From assembly GCF_000219625.1 (NCBI RefSeq), contig NC_018212.1, positions 1,816,501 to 1,880,500 of the forward strand: a stretch of 64,000 nucleotides of DNA. Reading direction: 5' to 3'. The translations under genes and the position numbers were made by a program. This stretch comes from Zymoseptoria tritici IPO323 (lineage: Eukaryota; Ascomycota; Dothideomycetes; Mycosphaerellales; Mycosphaerellaceae). The notes under the pieces were generated by a model. It had not been told where the DNA came from. It saw only the letters and a program-made list of their open reading frames with translations, and did no database searches. Numbering within the stretch: position 1 is the stretch's first letter; every line of letters starts with the position of its first letter. This document shows, piece after piece, positions 1 to 11,531 of this stretch.

Positions 1-857
1 TCTCGTTAACAGCACGCTAATACTGCAACACCGACTGCTTAATCTTAGCAATAGTAGCCTTCGACTTGCTACGCACATTATTAACCTTATCTATAATCTC
101 CTTAATTAGCTTAGCCTTAATCTTAGCCTTTAGCTAACCTCTTATGCCCTTTAAAACTCCGTTCTTACGCTTTAATTCCGACACCTCCGACTCTAGCGTA
201 GCGATCTTATCCTGCGCCTTATTTATCTTACTACGCATGCTGCTAACAGCCTCCTTTAATACACTCTTCTTTTCTACCGGCTCCTCCTTAATCTTTACCT
301 CCTCTCTAGCAAAACACGGAGGCTTGCCCTTATAGTAGTAGTAAGCGCAGGTAACCGTAGTCTTAGAAGTCTTATAGTCGAGTCCGCGATCCTCGTACTA
401 GCCGTACTTAGTAACTGCCGGAATGCCTATTTTTTAATATTAGCCTACGAGCCTTACTACGTACCTTACGAGCTACATTACCTTCGTCCGTTTCTATAAC
501 TCTACGTGCATAATTATATCTCCTAAGTATCTAACGTCCGCTCTTCTTCGTATTCTTGTCTGCGCTCTGTACCTTAGTAAGGGAGTCGTTCTATAGAATG
601 TCGGAGATGTACTAGAAGTCGTTAGAGGTAGCCGTAGTAGACTTAGTAAAGGCGAGGAGGTCGGCAGGCAGCTAAGATGTAGGAGCGATAGCTAGAAGGG
701 ATGTAGTCGCTAGCTTAGAGTCGCTGCCGTCGGTAGCGCTGTCGTCGTCGGAGAGAGAGGAGAGTAAGGAGTCGTCTTCGGACATAGAGAGACCTTATAG
801 GCGCTTAGGGTCGCGAGCCTTACTAAGTTCCGTATTAAGTGCCGTAAAACCAGCCAT
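1..857 (-). pseudogene. RIP-degraded ORF1/gag-like protein, truncated by window edge
   Basis: Reading the minus strand from an ATG at 857 gives a continuous protein-like frame interrupted only by TAG/TAA where Gln (CAG/CAA) or Trp would be expected, which is the RIP signature. It starts MAGFTALNTELSKARD. An acidic Ser/Asp-rich stretch follows, then a short Cys-containing segment (CAYYYYKGKPPC, resembling a damaged zinc knuckle), then a Lys/Glu-rich coiled-coil region running off the window. Length and composition fit the first ORF of a retroelement. No catalytic domain is visible, so the class is unknown. Confidence 0.5.
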
Positions 858-1115
858 TTTCACGTGCGAGCGGTGTGTATTGTGTGACGAGCGAGCTGCG
901 AGCGCGCGCGGTGGAGTAGTGGAAGTAGTAGTGTTAATAAGAGGTTTAAGAGTCGAAGAAAATAACACTTATCTAACTAAACGGCGTATTAGCGCGCGCG
1001 CACTTATATGTAATTGTCGATATTGTCGATAGAGTAACTCTGCTGCTGTATAGGTGACAATACAAGCAATTAGCGACAATAGTGGTGGTGGTGTTGTGAT
1101 TGTAAGAAATAAGAA
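1..1115 (-). mobile_element. Edge of a RIP-degraded transposable element
   Basis: The sequence is poor in CA/TG and rich in TA, the pattern left by RIP, from the window edge to about 1115, where composition becomes normal. It holds a minus-strand reading frame (1-857) with its upstream region at 858-1115. The element continues beyond the window, so its class cannot be settled. I saw no terminal repeat or target duplication at the right edge. Confidence 0.6.
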
Positions 1116-2971
1116 TTGAGGTAGTGACCTAAACTGCCATATAGGACACGATCCCAGCCTCATCAGAGACACGACCATCAATCCAGATATTCATCATCTT
1201 GTCCATCAATTCATCCGTATTGCAAGGAATCAGCTCAGAGGCCGAACCTGGAATGGCACTCTGCGTGTATGTCATCAACGCCGCCGCCACTCCACTCCGC
1301 TGGCCGCCGACGCCGACGTCAGCATGTTCATGAGGACCCATCCCATCGCGTTCGCCCTCCAGGATGAGTTCGCGATCCATCGACGGCGACGGTAAGCATT
1401 GCACAGTCCATCCAAAAGAGGACTTGATCTTCAATCTTCGCTTGCAACTTTCGTTTTACTGCAAGCCTGCAATTCCCGCGGCGCTGCTGACTCACCCACT
1501 GCTACATAAACAATGGAAGCCAACGTCCGGAACTCGCGTTCTATGTCTCCGGCCAGCATTCCAGGAACCATTTTCGCATCTTGCCGTGTCTGGCAGAGCT
1601 TCATGTCGGCATCGGAGCTGGCTCGCCGTCTCTACCACAATCTGCCGCGCAGTGATCTGACCTGGTCTGCAGTGCAGGCGGTGCTGGTGCGGCAGCGCAA
1701 CCATCGTCCTCTCACAGTTCCACGCGTTGTTTGGCTTGGAGACGCGATTCTCTCGCACTGATGGTTCATCAGAGGGCTCTTTCGCGCTCGGTCTTGTCGT
1801 CAAGTGGTCGAACTCCGATTCCTTGACGGTCTCTGGTTGCCTGACGTAACACGAAAATTGCTGGCTCTTACGTTCTACCTCATCGACCACGCCTGTCACC
1901 GTTCGCTCTCTTCACGCGAAATGCTTCGAGGGACTCGCCACTTGCTTCGATCGAACGAGGATTCTACGCCTCCCTTGAGACCCGCCCTTGCCAGTGGAAT
2001 CTATCGTCTTCGTCTGACAGACGTTTCGAACCATTCTTTCAAGGACGCGATCAATGCCGTGGCTGGACTATGGGGGTTCGACATGATCTTCCATGTTCCA
2101 AGACCAGATCATCTGGCTGGGTCTTCGCAAGCGCATGAACTTGTACCATGACGCTCATAGCCCACGTGGAAGCGCCATGAATGATGACTGTCTGGGTCTG
2201 GCCCGATGCAACGTGCTGCATGCAACGGTAATAAGTGAACGTCCACCTTTGCTGGTCTCGTCTCCGGCACCACGATGCGGACTCTGCGTCTCCGCACGGC
2301 TTCATCCGTCATGTGTGACGTTACGATCTGCTCTGAGGGAACATAACAGCATCGCTCGTGCCAACTCCTTTCATCTGCCGATCGTTCATTCGTGGCAGTG
2401 TGGTGATAAGGAGCCCTCCGCGCCTTCCGCGCGGCCTCGCCGTCTCTAACATAGCTGCACCGACACAAGAAAGACCACTTACCGGCAGATGTATCACGAT
2501 CTTCGGTACCATTCACGACAGCCAGCTGGCAATCATTGCCTGGACACTTTCAAGCTGATCACATTCACAACAATGGCACATCAAGGTTGGTGGCTCGCGA
2601 AGAGTCCGAGCTTTCGATGTCTAAGTACGAGCGACCGATGTCTGAAGCAATTGATAATAGAAAGCCAGAGAGCCTCACACCACCCTGGCAACGAAAAACA
2701 CAGCCCAACAACAATTTGTTCTTCAGCCATCTCATCTCATTCCTGCTCAAATACCTCTCCTTCTTCCCCCCGTCGGAACTTCTCTTCGTCCAAGTTGGTT
2801 CAATCTATCTCCGCGATCATATCATTCCAATTCTTGCACGGATACCCATTCTCCATTTGGCAATTTCGAAACCGTTATGGACGCACAGCGCGCAGCAGCA
2901 AAGCAAAGCAGAACCCATCCTCCACCAACGCGGAAAGGAAAGGTCGTAATTTCGTCGGAGCTGACACGGCT
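1116..2971. other. No supported gene
   Basis: Normal-composition DNA between the degraded element and the coiled-coil gene at 2972. Several open frames of 60-320 codons exist on both strands, but they overlap each other, lack recognisable domains and show no convincing splice structure. The lower part probably contains the 3' flank of the neighbouring minus-strand gene. Confidence 0.5.
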
Positions 2972-4088
2972 CTAGATCCTGGCCACCTGCTTCCTGCGTT
3001 TCACCATTTGGCCATTCTCATTGATGATCCGAACGTCAATGTCGACCCAGAATGGCATTCGCGACATCCTCACCGCCTCGTTCTTGCGCCAGGCATCAGC
3101 AGGCTTCACTGCATGTTCGAGAAACTGCCGCACAGCTTTAGTCTTCATCTCTTGCGCCGCAGCGAGGTCAGGAACGAAACCAGCCTTCTGGACTGTCCAT
3201 GTATCTGCGGCGGTCAAGATCTCGATGGTGAAGCGGAAAGGGCGGGGAGTCATGACCGTGGCTGTACCGTTTTGAGTGCTGGGTGCATTGCCAAATGCTT
3301 TGTCGAGGGCCTCGCATTGAGTGGTGAGCGGAACGGAGTCGAATGGTACCATTGCGAAGGTCAGACGGAGGCCTTGCCCCGGCAGGCTTCTCCTTGCTGC
3401 AGGCACTGCTGTCTGCGCTCCCGATCCCGCACGATATACAGCTGCAGCTGACGATGCCGCGCGCGCAGCTGCCGCAGCTTGAAAAGCCGCATTGGCACGA
3501 GCAATGTCATGCCGAGCTGCCATATGCATGACCTGCTGAATCTGCACGAAGTTGGCACGGAATTCCTCGTGGTACAAAGGTCGATGGTCTGCCGGGATGG
3601 TGCGAAGCTTTTCCACGCGAGCTCTGATACCATCGACGAGCGGCTTGAGGGCTGGGATGCGCTCAGCTATGGCTCCGAGGCGGGTTTGAATGTTCAGCTC
3701 GTTCGGCTGAGCAGTAGGAGTGATGCCAGCTTGGCGCAGTTGCATAATTCGGGCGGCGGTGTCGGCCACTTGCCGTGTGAGGGCATCGATTTGAGCCTGC
3801 CGTCTGAGGGCACCGATTTGAGCCTGCCGTCTGAGGGCCTCGATTTGAGCCTGCCGGCGATCTATGACGGCTCGGAGGGCCTGCGCCTGAGCTCGGAGCC
3901 GAGTCAAAGTGGCGGCGTCTGAGCTGGGTGGTGTCTGGGTCGCGTTGACCCTGACGATAGTTCCGACTGCACGTGGGCGGACTGTTGATGCCCTGGCTGA
4001 GGCTGGCATGAGACCTTGCCTTTGAGAAGTTAGTACGACGATGTTATGGAAGGTGTGAGTTGTGTTGGGTCGGTACGTACGCTGCCAT
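2972..4088 (-). CDS. Hypothetical coiled-coil protein with 9-residue repeats
   Basis: Two-exon model: exon 1 at 4081-4088 (ATGGCAGC), intron at 4020-4080 and exon 2 at 2972-4019. The intron (61 bp) has a GTACGT donor, a TACTAAC branch site and an AAG acceptor, and it keeps the frame, extending the 345-residue open frame to about 351 residues. Near residues 50-80 a 9-residue unit (RRQAQIEAL, RRQAQIGAL, RRQAQIDAL) is repeated three times in a Gln/Arg/Ala-rich segment predicted to form a coiled coil. The C-terminal half is globular and ends in a basic tail. No family is recognised and no function is assigned. It lies alone between two transposon blocks. The main doubt is whether an unspliced start at 4009 is used. 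Confidence 0.6.
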
Positions 4089-4735
4089 TGTGCGGCGAAG
4101 GTAAGCTAGATTGCTGAAAGTTGGAGCCCTTCGGCGGGAGTTCTTGTCGGACTTGTTTGGGAAGTTGGCGACCATCTTGGTAGTTGACGGAGGGGTGTTG
4201 GACGATGCGTAGTGTGTTCACGTGGTGTGATTGCCTGTAAACGCAAACGTCCAAGCAAGGCGAGGTTGTGATGCGAGAAGAGTATCGTAGTATAAAGCGG
4301 TGTTTGGCGTTGGTGGTAGGGTGTCGGAAGTGGTTGGTGGCTGGCGTCGGTCGTTGCTGTTGTGGTATATCTTCAACGAAACACCTTCGCAACGTCGAAT
4401 AATTTTTTGAACGAACAGGACACTCGTCGATCGAATGATCAGAGGAGCATGCAGGAGCAGGATGCTTTCCAGAAAAGTGGCCGTCGTCGAGGCCTTTGTG
4501 CGACGAAGGTATACGGCGCTAGGCAAGCCACTAGTCCCGAATGCAGACAGGAAAAGCGGGGCAGAGAGGGTGTCCAGCAACGAGATAACTAGATAACTAA
4601 GGTTCTGTGCAAGTATAGTAGAGTATTCTTTGGTAGGTGGGTAAAGACGAGTCGAAGGTAGTAGATAAAGGAAACTAGAAATTCTAGGAGGGCGGGGGAG
4701 CTTATATAGGTACTATATACCCCTTACCCGGTAAG
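4089..4735. other. Upstream region grading into RIP-like flank
   Basis: Position 4089 to about 4580 is normal-composition DNA upstream of the coiled-coil gene. Open frames here look accidental. From about 4590 composition changes to TA-rich, CA/TG-poor DNA, so the gypsy element at 4741 was inserted into, or mutated together with, already repetitive sequence. Confidence 0.45.
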
Positions 4736-4740
4736 CGTAC
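4736..4740. repeat. Target-site duplication, left copy (CGTAC)
   Basis: CGTAC directly abuts the left LTR. The right flank at 18812-18816 reads CGTAT followed by A, which is the same pentamer after a CpA-to-TpA RIP change. This 5-bp duplication fits Ty3/gypsy integration. Confidence 0.75.
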
Positions 4741-5042
4741 TATAATAATAAGTAGTAGGGATGTATGAACAAGCGTACTACTCGGGTGTGCAACAGTGTA
4801 AGGATACCGTACTATCTGGTGCAAGAGTAATTCTTGCCCTTTCGATCCGCCTACGGCGGCTACCTATTTAACCCTCGAGAGATAGGTACGAGTCGGTACG
4901 GAATAGGTACGGTACGCCTACGACTCGCTACGCGACATCTGACTCGTACCCGCATATGTATACCGCAACGATACCGTAGGGACTTCGCAATGACCTTTAG
5001 GTCCCTACGGTCCGCCTACGCTTAGCCTTAGCGCCTTTTATA
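4741..5042 (-). repeat. Left LTR (3' LTR in element orientation), 302 bp
   Basis: Collinear over its full length with 18510-18811, with no gaps. All 13 observed differences are C/T or G/A. It begins TATAATAATA and ends CGCCTTTTATA. Confidence 0.92.
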
Positions 5043-5906
5043 TACGCCTCCCCCTTATACTAATGTCCTCAGTAGTAGAGGTTATAGCTATCCGTATGCG
5101 CATCCTTGCGCTCTATAGTTCTAACTCTTATAGTATTTATTTTTTATTCCTCTCGGATCCCTTACGATCCGCTACCGTTTACGTGCCTTTAGTTATCTCG
5201 GTTTAGTCGTTACGGAGCGTCTACGTAGCGACGGTCGCTAGGCGTAGCCCCGCGTTGTTATTCCGAATTTTTATTAACACTCTAGTTAATCCTTAGCGGA
5301 ACGCCCGCGAATTTATGCCTTAAATATTTTCCTTACGAACGACTTTTTCTCGATAGGACATCTTCTTTCTATACCGCATTCGTAACTAAACCGCAACCGA
5401 TCTACAACTAATATTACTAACTAATATTATTACCCGTACGTAAGCGTACTATACGCCTCTATAGCTATAGGCTACTAGAAGGGCGCTATAGCGGACTTCG
5501 TATATCTAACGGATCTACTAGAAGAAGCCGTCTATAAGTAGAGCGTAGGCGACATAGCTCCGGACGCTCCTACTACCTAGATCGATTGTTATAGGTGCGC
5601 AAAGTCTATTACGGTTAGTAGGGAATATAAGAAGCTACTAAACAAGGCTTATAAGTTTTGTAACTCTAATAACCGTAAAGGTTGCTATTAGGTACGTATG
5701 CGCTTCGCTATAACTTGTTAACTTTAGCTAACTATATCGTAGGTGCTCGGCGGTATATAGGGTAGAGTTAATAAGATCTATTCCCTCTTTAATATCTACC
5801 GCGAGGAAATTAACCGTATCCGTCGCGAGATAGAGGAGGAGAACATCCCTCTAGATAACTTAGAGGAGTATGTCCGCGAGGATAACGTAGCTTTTACGGC
5901 CGGCCT

Positions 5907-5921
5907 TAACCTGTCTCTAGC
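5907..5921. repeat. Target-site duplication of the Tad1-like LINE, left copy
   Basis: TAACCTGTCTCTAGC occurs here and again at 11517-11531, directly after the ACAA-rich tail of the LINE. The 15-bp exact match defines the insertion. Confidence 0.9.
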
Positions 5922-6885
5922 CACATCGACATCCGCACTTCCATTGCACACCCAATATTGACCTGATCATCACCAAACACGCACCATTCGAAAGCCCTTA
6001 TCAAGGCCGTTCCAACGAACCCGCATTCACCTCGCTGCCCTCAAAACCCACGCCGCTACTGGAGTTTAAAGATTCACCTTGCTGCCCCCTTTAGGGTGCA
6101 AATTTTGACCCTGAACTCCGGGATTTGGCCCCCACCTCCGAAACCTTATTCCGACCTCACCTCCCCCACACTCGAAATATTCCCTGTTTAGGGCATTGCA
6201 CAAGGAAGGTTTACAACCTGTACCACAACACAACACTACAACACTTCAACACACCACAACACAACTAATACGCCGCCGATTCGGACGCCGTGTAGCCCGT
6301 TTGAAAGCCCTCGACGAGAGCTTTCATTCTAGCTATCAAACGCCTGATTTGGTCGAATTCTGAAAGAGCCAAAGGCCAAACAAGAGCAGTGTCCCTAGGA
6401 TACACAAACATACATATACACTTAGTTCTCTCTACACTAGAGTTACCTGTTGTCCTACGCCGCCGAGAGAGGAAGCTAAAGGAGCAGTGTGGTTTAGTAA
6501 GGACGAATTTGCACCTCTAGGGATTAGAGTAGTGGTACTAGCTGTATAGCTAGATACTCTGTATAGAGTATAGGCCTACCTTTCCCTAGAGACAAAGGTT
6601 GTCCCGAACCTGCTACAGCTACCCGCAGAACGCCTCTAAAGCCTGCTACAAAGACGCACGTTGCTGCAGGCCAGAGTACTTCCTAGAAGCAGAGGTATAT
6701 TTATATATCTCTTCTCTCCTCTTTAAAGTATACCTTCTCCCACTTTGTATAGTAGGAAGAAGAGTGCCCTAGTGTCGTAAGTAGGCTAGGACCCGAACGC
6801 GATTGGAAATAGAGACGAACAAGCAGCCCTCTCGGCGTAAGACTGCTGAGCCTCTTTTCAAACAACAAACAACAACAATAAGACA
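5922..6885 (+). promoter_or_regulatory. 5' UTR / putative internal promoter region of the LINE
   Basis: This 964-bp leader precedes ORF1 and has no long open frame in sense. It includes CACAACACAAC-type runs near 6223-6265 and a CAA-rich tract just before the ORF1 ATG (6862-6883). LINEs normally carry their promoter in this region. That role is inferred from position only. Confidence 0.4.
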
Positions 6886-7424
6886 ATGTCTACCGAGACG
6901 GAAATGGAAATGACAGACGCAAGCTCAACCCCTCAGACTCCAAAAGCTACGGCTAGAGGGGACGAGGAAGTTACGTTTGAGTCTCTCAAAACCCTGCCGT
7001 TGCCGGAGGAACTACTGAAAAGAACCGGCATTCCTTTTATACCTAGGAAAAGGCAAAACCCCTTCGAATTTAGTATCTCCCCGACTCGCAGCCCTTCTCT
7101 CGGAAAGAAACAAACACTCTCTTACACGCCCGCGAACGAGAAGATCCTACAAGCCCGACAGCTACTAGTCGAAGCGGCGGGGGATCTAGTCGGGTTTCCA
7201 GGAGAACAAACCCGGGTTCTCGACCTTCTCGAAGTCTTTCGGCACTTTACCGAGCGTATAGACTTTAGGACAACGTCCCAAATCCTCGCAAAGCAAGTCT
7301 CGAACCTAGAAATGACAACAAAGAAACTAGCAGCACAGGCGAAGAAGCCCACTTTCGCAGACGTTGTTAAGGGAGACAGCGGATCCGCTACCTCTACCTC
7401 TACCTCCTCGACAACAAAGACAAC

Positions 7425-7457
<33 letters not shown>

Positions 7458-8064
7458 GTGGACGACCGTCTCCCGGAGGGCTAGCAAGCCGAAAGAACAA
7501 GCAGAACCGATGCCTCTTATCCTTGTACCAAAGGATAAAGAGAAGGAACTCGACTAGATCGCAACCCGAGACAAAATCAACGACGCTCTTAAAGGCGAAG
7601 ACCAAGAGCTAGCTGTCCTTGCGATAAAGAAATCATTTCGGGGTAACATTGTCCTGAACTTTGCAACAGAGAAAGCCCGCTAACGAACGATCGATAGCCT
7701 TACTAAGGTTACCGATATCGTAGGCGAGGCACGGGTAATAGAGGACTCTCTCTGGCACAAGGTCGTAGTCCACGGCGTCTCGACCGCGAACTTCAACACG
7801 CCAATAGGCCTACAGGACATTCAACGAGAAATTGAGACCTTTAATAGAGGTCTTAAACTCGCAGGCACCCCGATTTGGCTAACAAACGAAGAGAGAAGAA
7901 GGACTCTTACTGGGGCGACAGTTCTAGTAGGTTTTGCCACCGAGGAGGAGGCAAAAAGGGCTATTCAAAACCGTCTATACGTAGGCGCGGACAGCCTAAG
8001 AGTCGAGAAGGCGAAGGATCGTATACAACAGAAAGGGAGGCCCCTAGAACGTTCTACATGTTAG
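6886..8064 (+). pseudogene. LINE ORF1: RNA-binding protein with RRM-like C-terminus, two premature stops
   Basis: The frame of 393 codons begins MSTETEMEMTDASS and is interrupted by TAG at 7555 and TAA at 7681, both best read as Gln codons hit by RIP. The middle has an 11-Gln tract encoded by CAA repeats (7427-7459). The C-terminal part reads like the RNA-binding module of Tad1-type ORF1 proteins, with the segment GATVLVGFATEEEAKRAI followed by a VRVEK-like strand (here LRVEK). It would coat LINE RNA in the retrotransposition particle. The stop TAG at 8062 overlaps the ORF2 start at 8058. As it stands the product is truncated to 223 residues. Confidence 0.8.
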
Positions 8065-11000
8065 AACACTCTCTACGGATTTTCCACGTCAATCTTAACC
8101 GATCTATCGAGGCTACAGAGTCTACCTTAGACGTCGCGGTTAAGCAGAAAGCCGACCTTCTACTAGTCCAGGAACCGTGGACTATAGAAGACCCGATAAC
8201 AGGCTACAAAGAGACAAGATCTATCGCACACCGGGAGTACAACCAGCTATTCCCAACGACTACGGATTCGACGATCCGGCCAAGAACAATGCTATATATT
8301 AGCACAAGACTTAACGTCAATATCTCTCCTATTTTATTAGACGACAGCGACATACTTTCCTTTGTTATTTCAGACAAGAAGGGCAACAAGATCCAGATAG
8401 TTAATCTCTACAACGAGAAGGACCTTCGGGATACCGAGAACCTGCAAAACCGACGAACAACAGAGAGAAGCCTCTACTCTCTACGCAACACGTTCCTTCC
8501 AAACACTCTACTAGTAGGAGACTTTAACCTTAGACACCCGTCCTGGGATCCGAGGGGAAAGGATACTACTAGCGCCCGCGAATTTATAGAGTGGATAGAA
8601 GACCAGGGCTTTACTCTACGTAATACGATAGGTGTCGGGACCTTCTATAGGCCGCACCTAGACGCAGAGTCGGTCCTAGACCTTACGTTCACAAGAGGAT
8701 CCTTATCTACGAAAGAAATCGACTGGAGAACGATTCCGACAGGCTTAGACCATAAGGCTATATCTATAGACCTTATTGGCGCGCAAGATCGAGCCCAACA
8801 GAAGAAAGTAGTTCTAGACATAGCTTCCGCGGATTGGGAACTGTTTACAGATCTCCTAATAAGCAAGGCGACGTCTATTGACTATACGAACTCCCTCGAC
8901 GACATCGCAGACTCCTTTACCTCGTGTATTACCGAATCGATGCGGGGAGCAATCCCAGAGAAAGTAGTACACGCCTGCGCAAAACCTTGGTGGAATAGAG
9001 AGCTACGCACGCTACGCCGCACAATGTCTAGAACATATAGACAGACCTTTACCTGCGGACGTACGCCGACGCTAGACGAGAAAGAGGCGTATACGAAAGC
9101 GAGAAACGAGTACTTCCAAGCTATTAAAACAGCTAAGAAGAACCACTAGAACGCCTTCCTCGAAAAAGAAGACTCGAAATCTATCTTTAAAGCTATGTCC
9201 TATACTAGGAATAGCAGCCGAAGACAGATACCTACGATAAACAACGAAGATTCTTTCGAGGGGAAATGTAAGGCCTTCTCCGAAGCCCTATTTCCGCGCC
9301 CTCCTGCCGAGGAACCTCTACCTAGCCGTTGGGAAGCGTATACAGCCGGGGATTGGGGCTGGACTACGCTAACCGAAGAGGAACTCGCTGCCGCCTGTAG
9401 CACGAAGATAGTAAAAGGAAAAACGCCGGGCCCAGACGGCATTACGCAAGCTATTATTAGTAAAGCGTACGGCGCTATTCCTATTACCTTTCTACGTATA
9501 TACAGAAGGCTACTCGACGAAGGACACCACCCCCGATGCTGGAAAGTTGCAACAGGCGTAGTTCTAGCAAAGCCGGGAAAACCAGACTATTCGGTCCCTA
9601 AGGCCTACCGAGTTATCTCTCTCCTAAACTGCCTCGGCAAGATTAGCGAGAGAATACTCGCAAAACGCCTAGGGATTATCGCAGAGACGAAGCCCCTTCT
9701 ACACGACTCGCAGTTAGGAGGGCGAAAGAAGAAATCGGCTATCGATACGGTGCTTCTCTTAACGAACGAAATCGAGGAGAATCGAAGAAAGAAAAAGAAG
9801 ACTTCGGTTATCTTCCTCGACGTAAGAGGAGCATACGACTACGTTGCAAAGAACCGACTGTTAAGAATAATGATCCAGTTAAGGCTTCCGCACAGCCTTA
9901 TACGTTGGGTTCAGTCGTTTATGAGCAATAGACGCCTACGAATAGCATTCGACGGACAGATACAGGAATTCCAGGACGTAGAGATCGGCGTTCCGCAAGG
10001 TAGCCCGATGTCTCCTATCCTCTTTCTTATCTATACGCGCGACATATTCTTCTCGCTACAAGGAGTTACTCCTAGTTCCTACGTCGACGACATTAGACTT
10101 TCTACCTCGTCTACGTCCCTTAAGAAGAACTCTAAGGTACTAGAACGTGAGGCAAGAAGGCTAATAGACCTAGGAAAGAAGAACTCGATTGCTTTCGACC
10201 TAGCAAAGACAGACCTAGTACACTTCTCGAAAGGGAAAGGGTCCGATTGCCCGGTAATTCTTCCAAACGGCGATATTGTTCGCCCGGCAAAGAAAGCGAT
10301 AAGGTGGCTTGGGATTTGGCTAGACGCCGGTCTTACCTTTAAGGAGCACATTGCAATAAGATCGGCACAAGCACAAGCAGCATTCTATCGATTAGAAAGA
10401 CTAGCAAACACCGAACGCGGTCTATCTTCTATATCGTTAAGAAAGATCTACCTAGCCTGCGTTACTACAATAGCAGACTACGGGGCCCCGGTTTGGTGGC
10501 GGTCGAAAAAGAGCATAAAACCTCTAGTATCTCTACAAAGTAAAGCTTGTAGAAAGATCCTAGGCGTTTTCCGTACCGCCCTAAACGTCCCGTCCGAGGT
10601 AGAGTCAAATCTCTTCCCCCCGGATCTACGCCTAGAGAGACAGTCAATTTTATACTCTCTACGCGCAGCAAAGCTACCCGAAAACCACCCCGTAAGACTC
10701 GCTATCTAAAGCGCGCCTTCGGATACGCGAGAAGTCCGACACGAGGACTCGAGAGAGATACTTCCGCAAAAACGACAGAGAATACAGATACAACTACTCT
10801 GTTATCGACTCCGACAATACAAGCATTTCGTAGAACACGAGAGGGCTAACTACGCAAAAGACGATCTCTTTAGCGTCTGGAAAACCCGATACGAAATAGC
10901 AAGACAACGGGAGATTAACAAGGTACCTAGGAATACAAATAGCTACCTTAGTCGATTTCTATGGAGCTCGCTAGGAAAACATAGAATAGGAGGTAGACGC

Positions 11001-11303
11001 GCTTTAACTAGTGCCTTCTATACTATCCTATTAGGACACGGATACCTAAAGTCCTATCTCTATCGCTTTGGACACGTAACGACGCTAGACTGCCCTTGCG
11101 GACGACGAGAAACAGCAGAACACCTCGTATGTAGCTGCCCTATCTACGATGTATTTAGGCTACTACCGCTACGACAAGCACAATCTCTACTAGAAATAGT
11201 AGAAGATAAGGAACTCCGGAAACACCTTACTACCTTTCTCTCGGATACAAAGATTGCTTCTAGGTCCTGGCACCTAGCAAGAGGCGAAGACGAGACCGTC
11301 TAG
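8058..11303 (+). pseudogene. LINE ORF2: endonuclease-reverse transcriptase, two premature stops
   Basis: This 1,082-codon frame starts at ATG 8058. Residues about 1-240 form an apurinic-type endonuclease (LLLVQEPW, LVGDFNLRHPSWD, LDHKAISID). The reverse transcriptase follows with FLDVRGAYD, GVPQGSPMSPILF and catalytic YVDD at 10080-10091. The C-terminal part has a Cys/His finger (CPCGRRETAEHLVCSC). Two stops break it: TAG at 9147, where a Trp is expected after Lys-Lys-Asn-His, and TAA at 10707 replacing Gln. I see no RNase H motif between the RT and the Cys finger. Homologous Tad1 elements often have one. Intact versions copy the element by target-primed reverse transcription. Confidence 0.85.
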
Positions 11304-11490
11304 CCTACACTCCTTTTACTTTTCCTTATTTGTCTTTCTTTAAAGTCCTTCGATACTAGCTGGCTACTATCCTAGGCACGGGTCTTTCCCTAAGGTCAAG
11401 AGATACGAGAGAACAACGATTGTACATAGATAGACTGCTGTCGCGAGACAGCCGTCCTACATAGTCATAGACTCCTACAGGACGTAAATG

Positions 11491-11516
11491 GAACAAACAA
11501 ACAAACAAACAAACAA
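11491..11516 (+). repeat. LINE 3' tail, (ACAA)n
   Basis: Five to six ACAA units end the LINE immediately before the right target duplication. This simple-repeat tail marks the point where target-primed reverse transcription began. Confidence 0.8.
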
Positions 11517-11531
11517 TAACCTGTCTCTAGC
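11517..11531. repeat. Target-site duplication of the Tad1-like LINE, right copy
   Basis: Exact copy of the 15 bp at 5907-5921. The coding frame of the interrupted antisense ORF continues after it. Confidence 0.9.

Larger units (their letters stand above)
5922..11516 (+). mobile_element. Tad1-like non-LTR retrotransposon (LINE), nearly intact, lightly RIP-mutated
   Basis: A 5.6-kb element flanked by an exact 15-bp target duplication. Order: a 5' UTR of about 960 bp, ORF1 (6886-8064), ORF2 (8058-11303), a short 3' UTR and a simple tail of ACAA repeats (about 11491-11516). ORF1 and ORF2 overlap in an ATGTTAG start/stop junction, as in several fungal LINEs. Only four in-frame stops are present (7555, 7681, 9147, 10707), each explained by a single C-to-T change at Gln or the antisense equivalent at Trp. 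The element is therefore much younger or less mutated than the gypsy element that hosts it. Confidence 0.9.

Noticed and set aside
2489..3451. 320-codon plus-strand frame
   Set aside because: It overlaps the better-supported spliced coiled-coil gene on the minus strand and has no domain or sensible composition.
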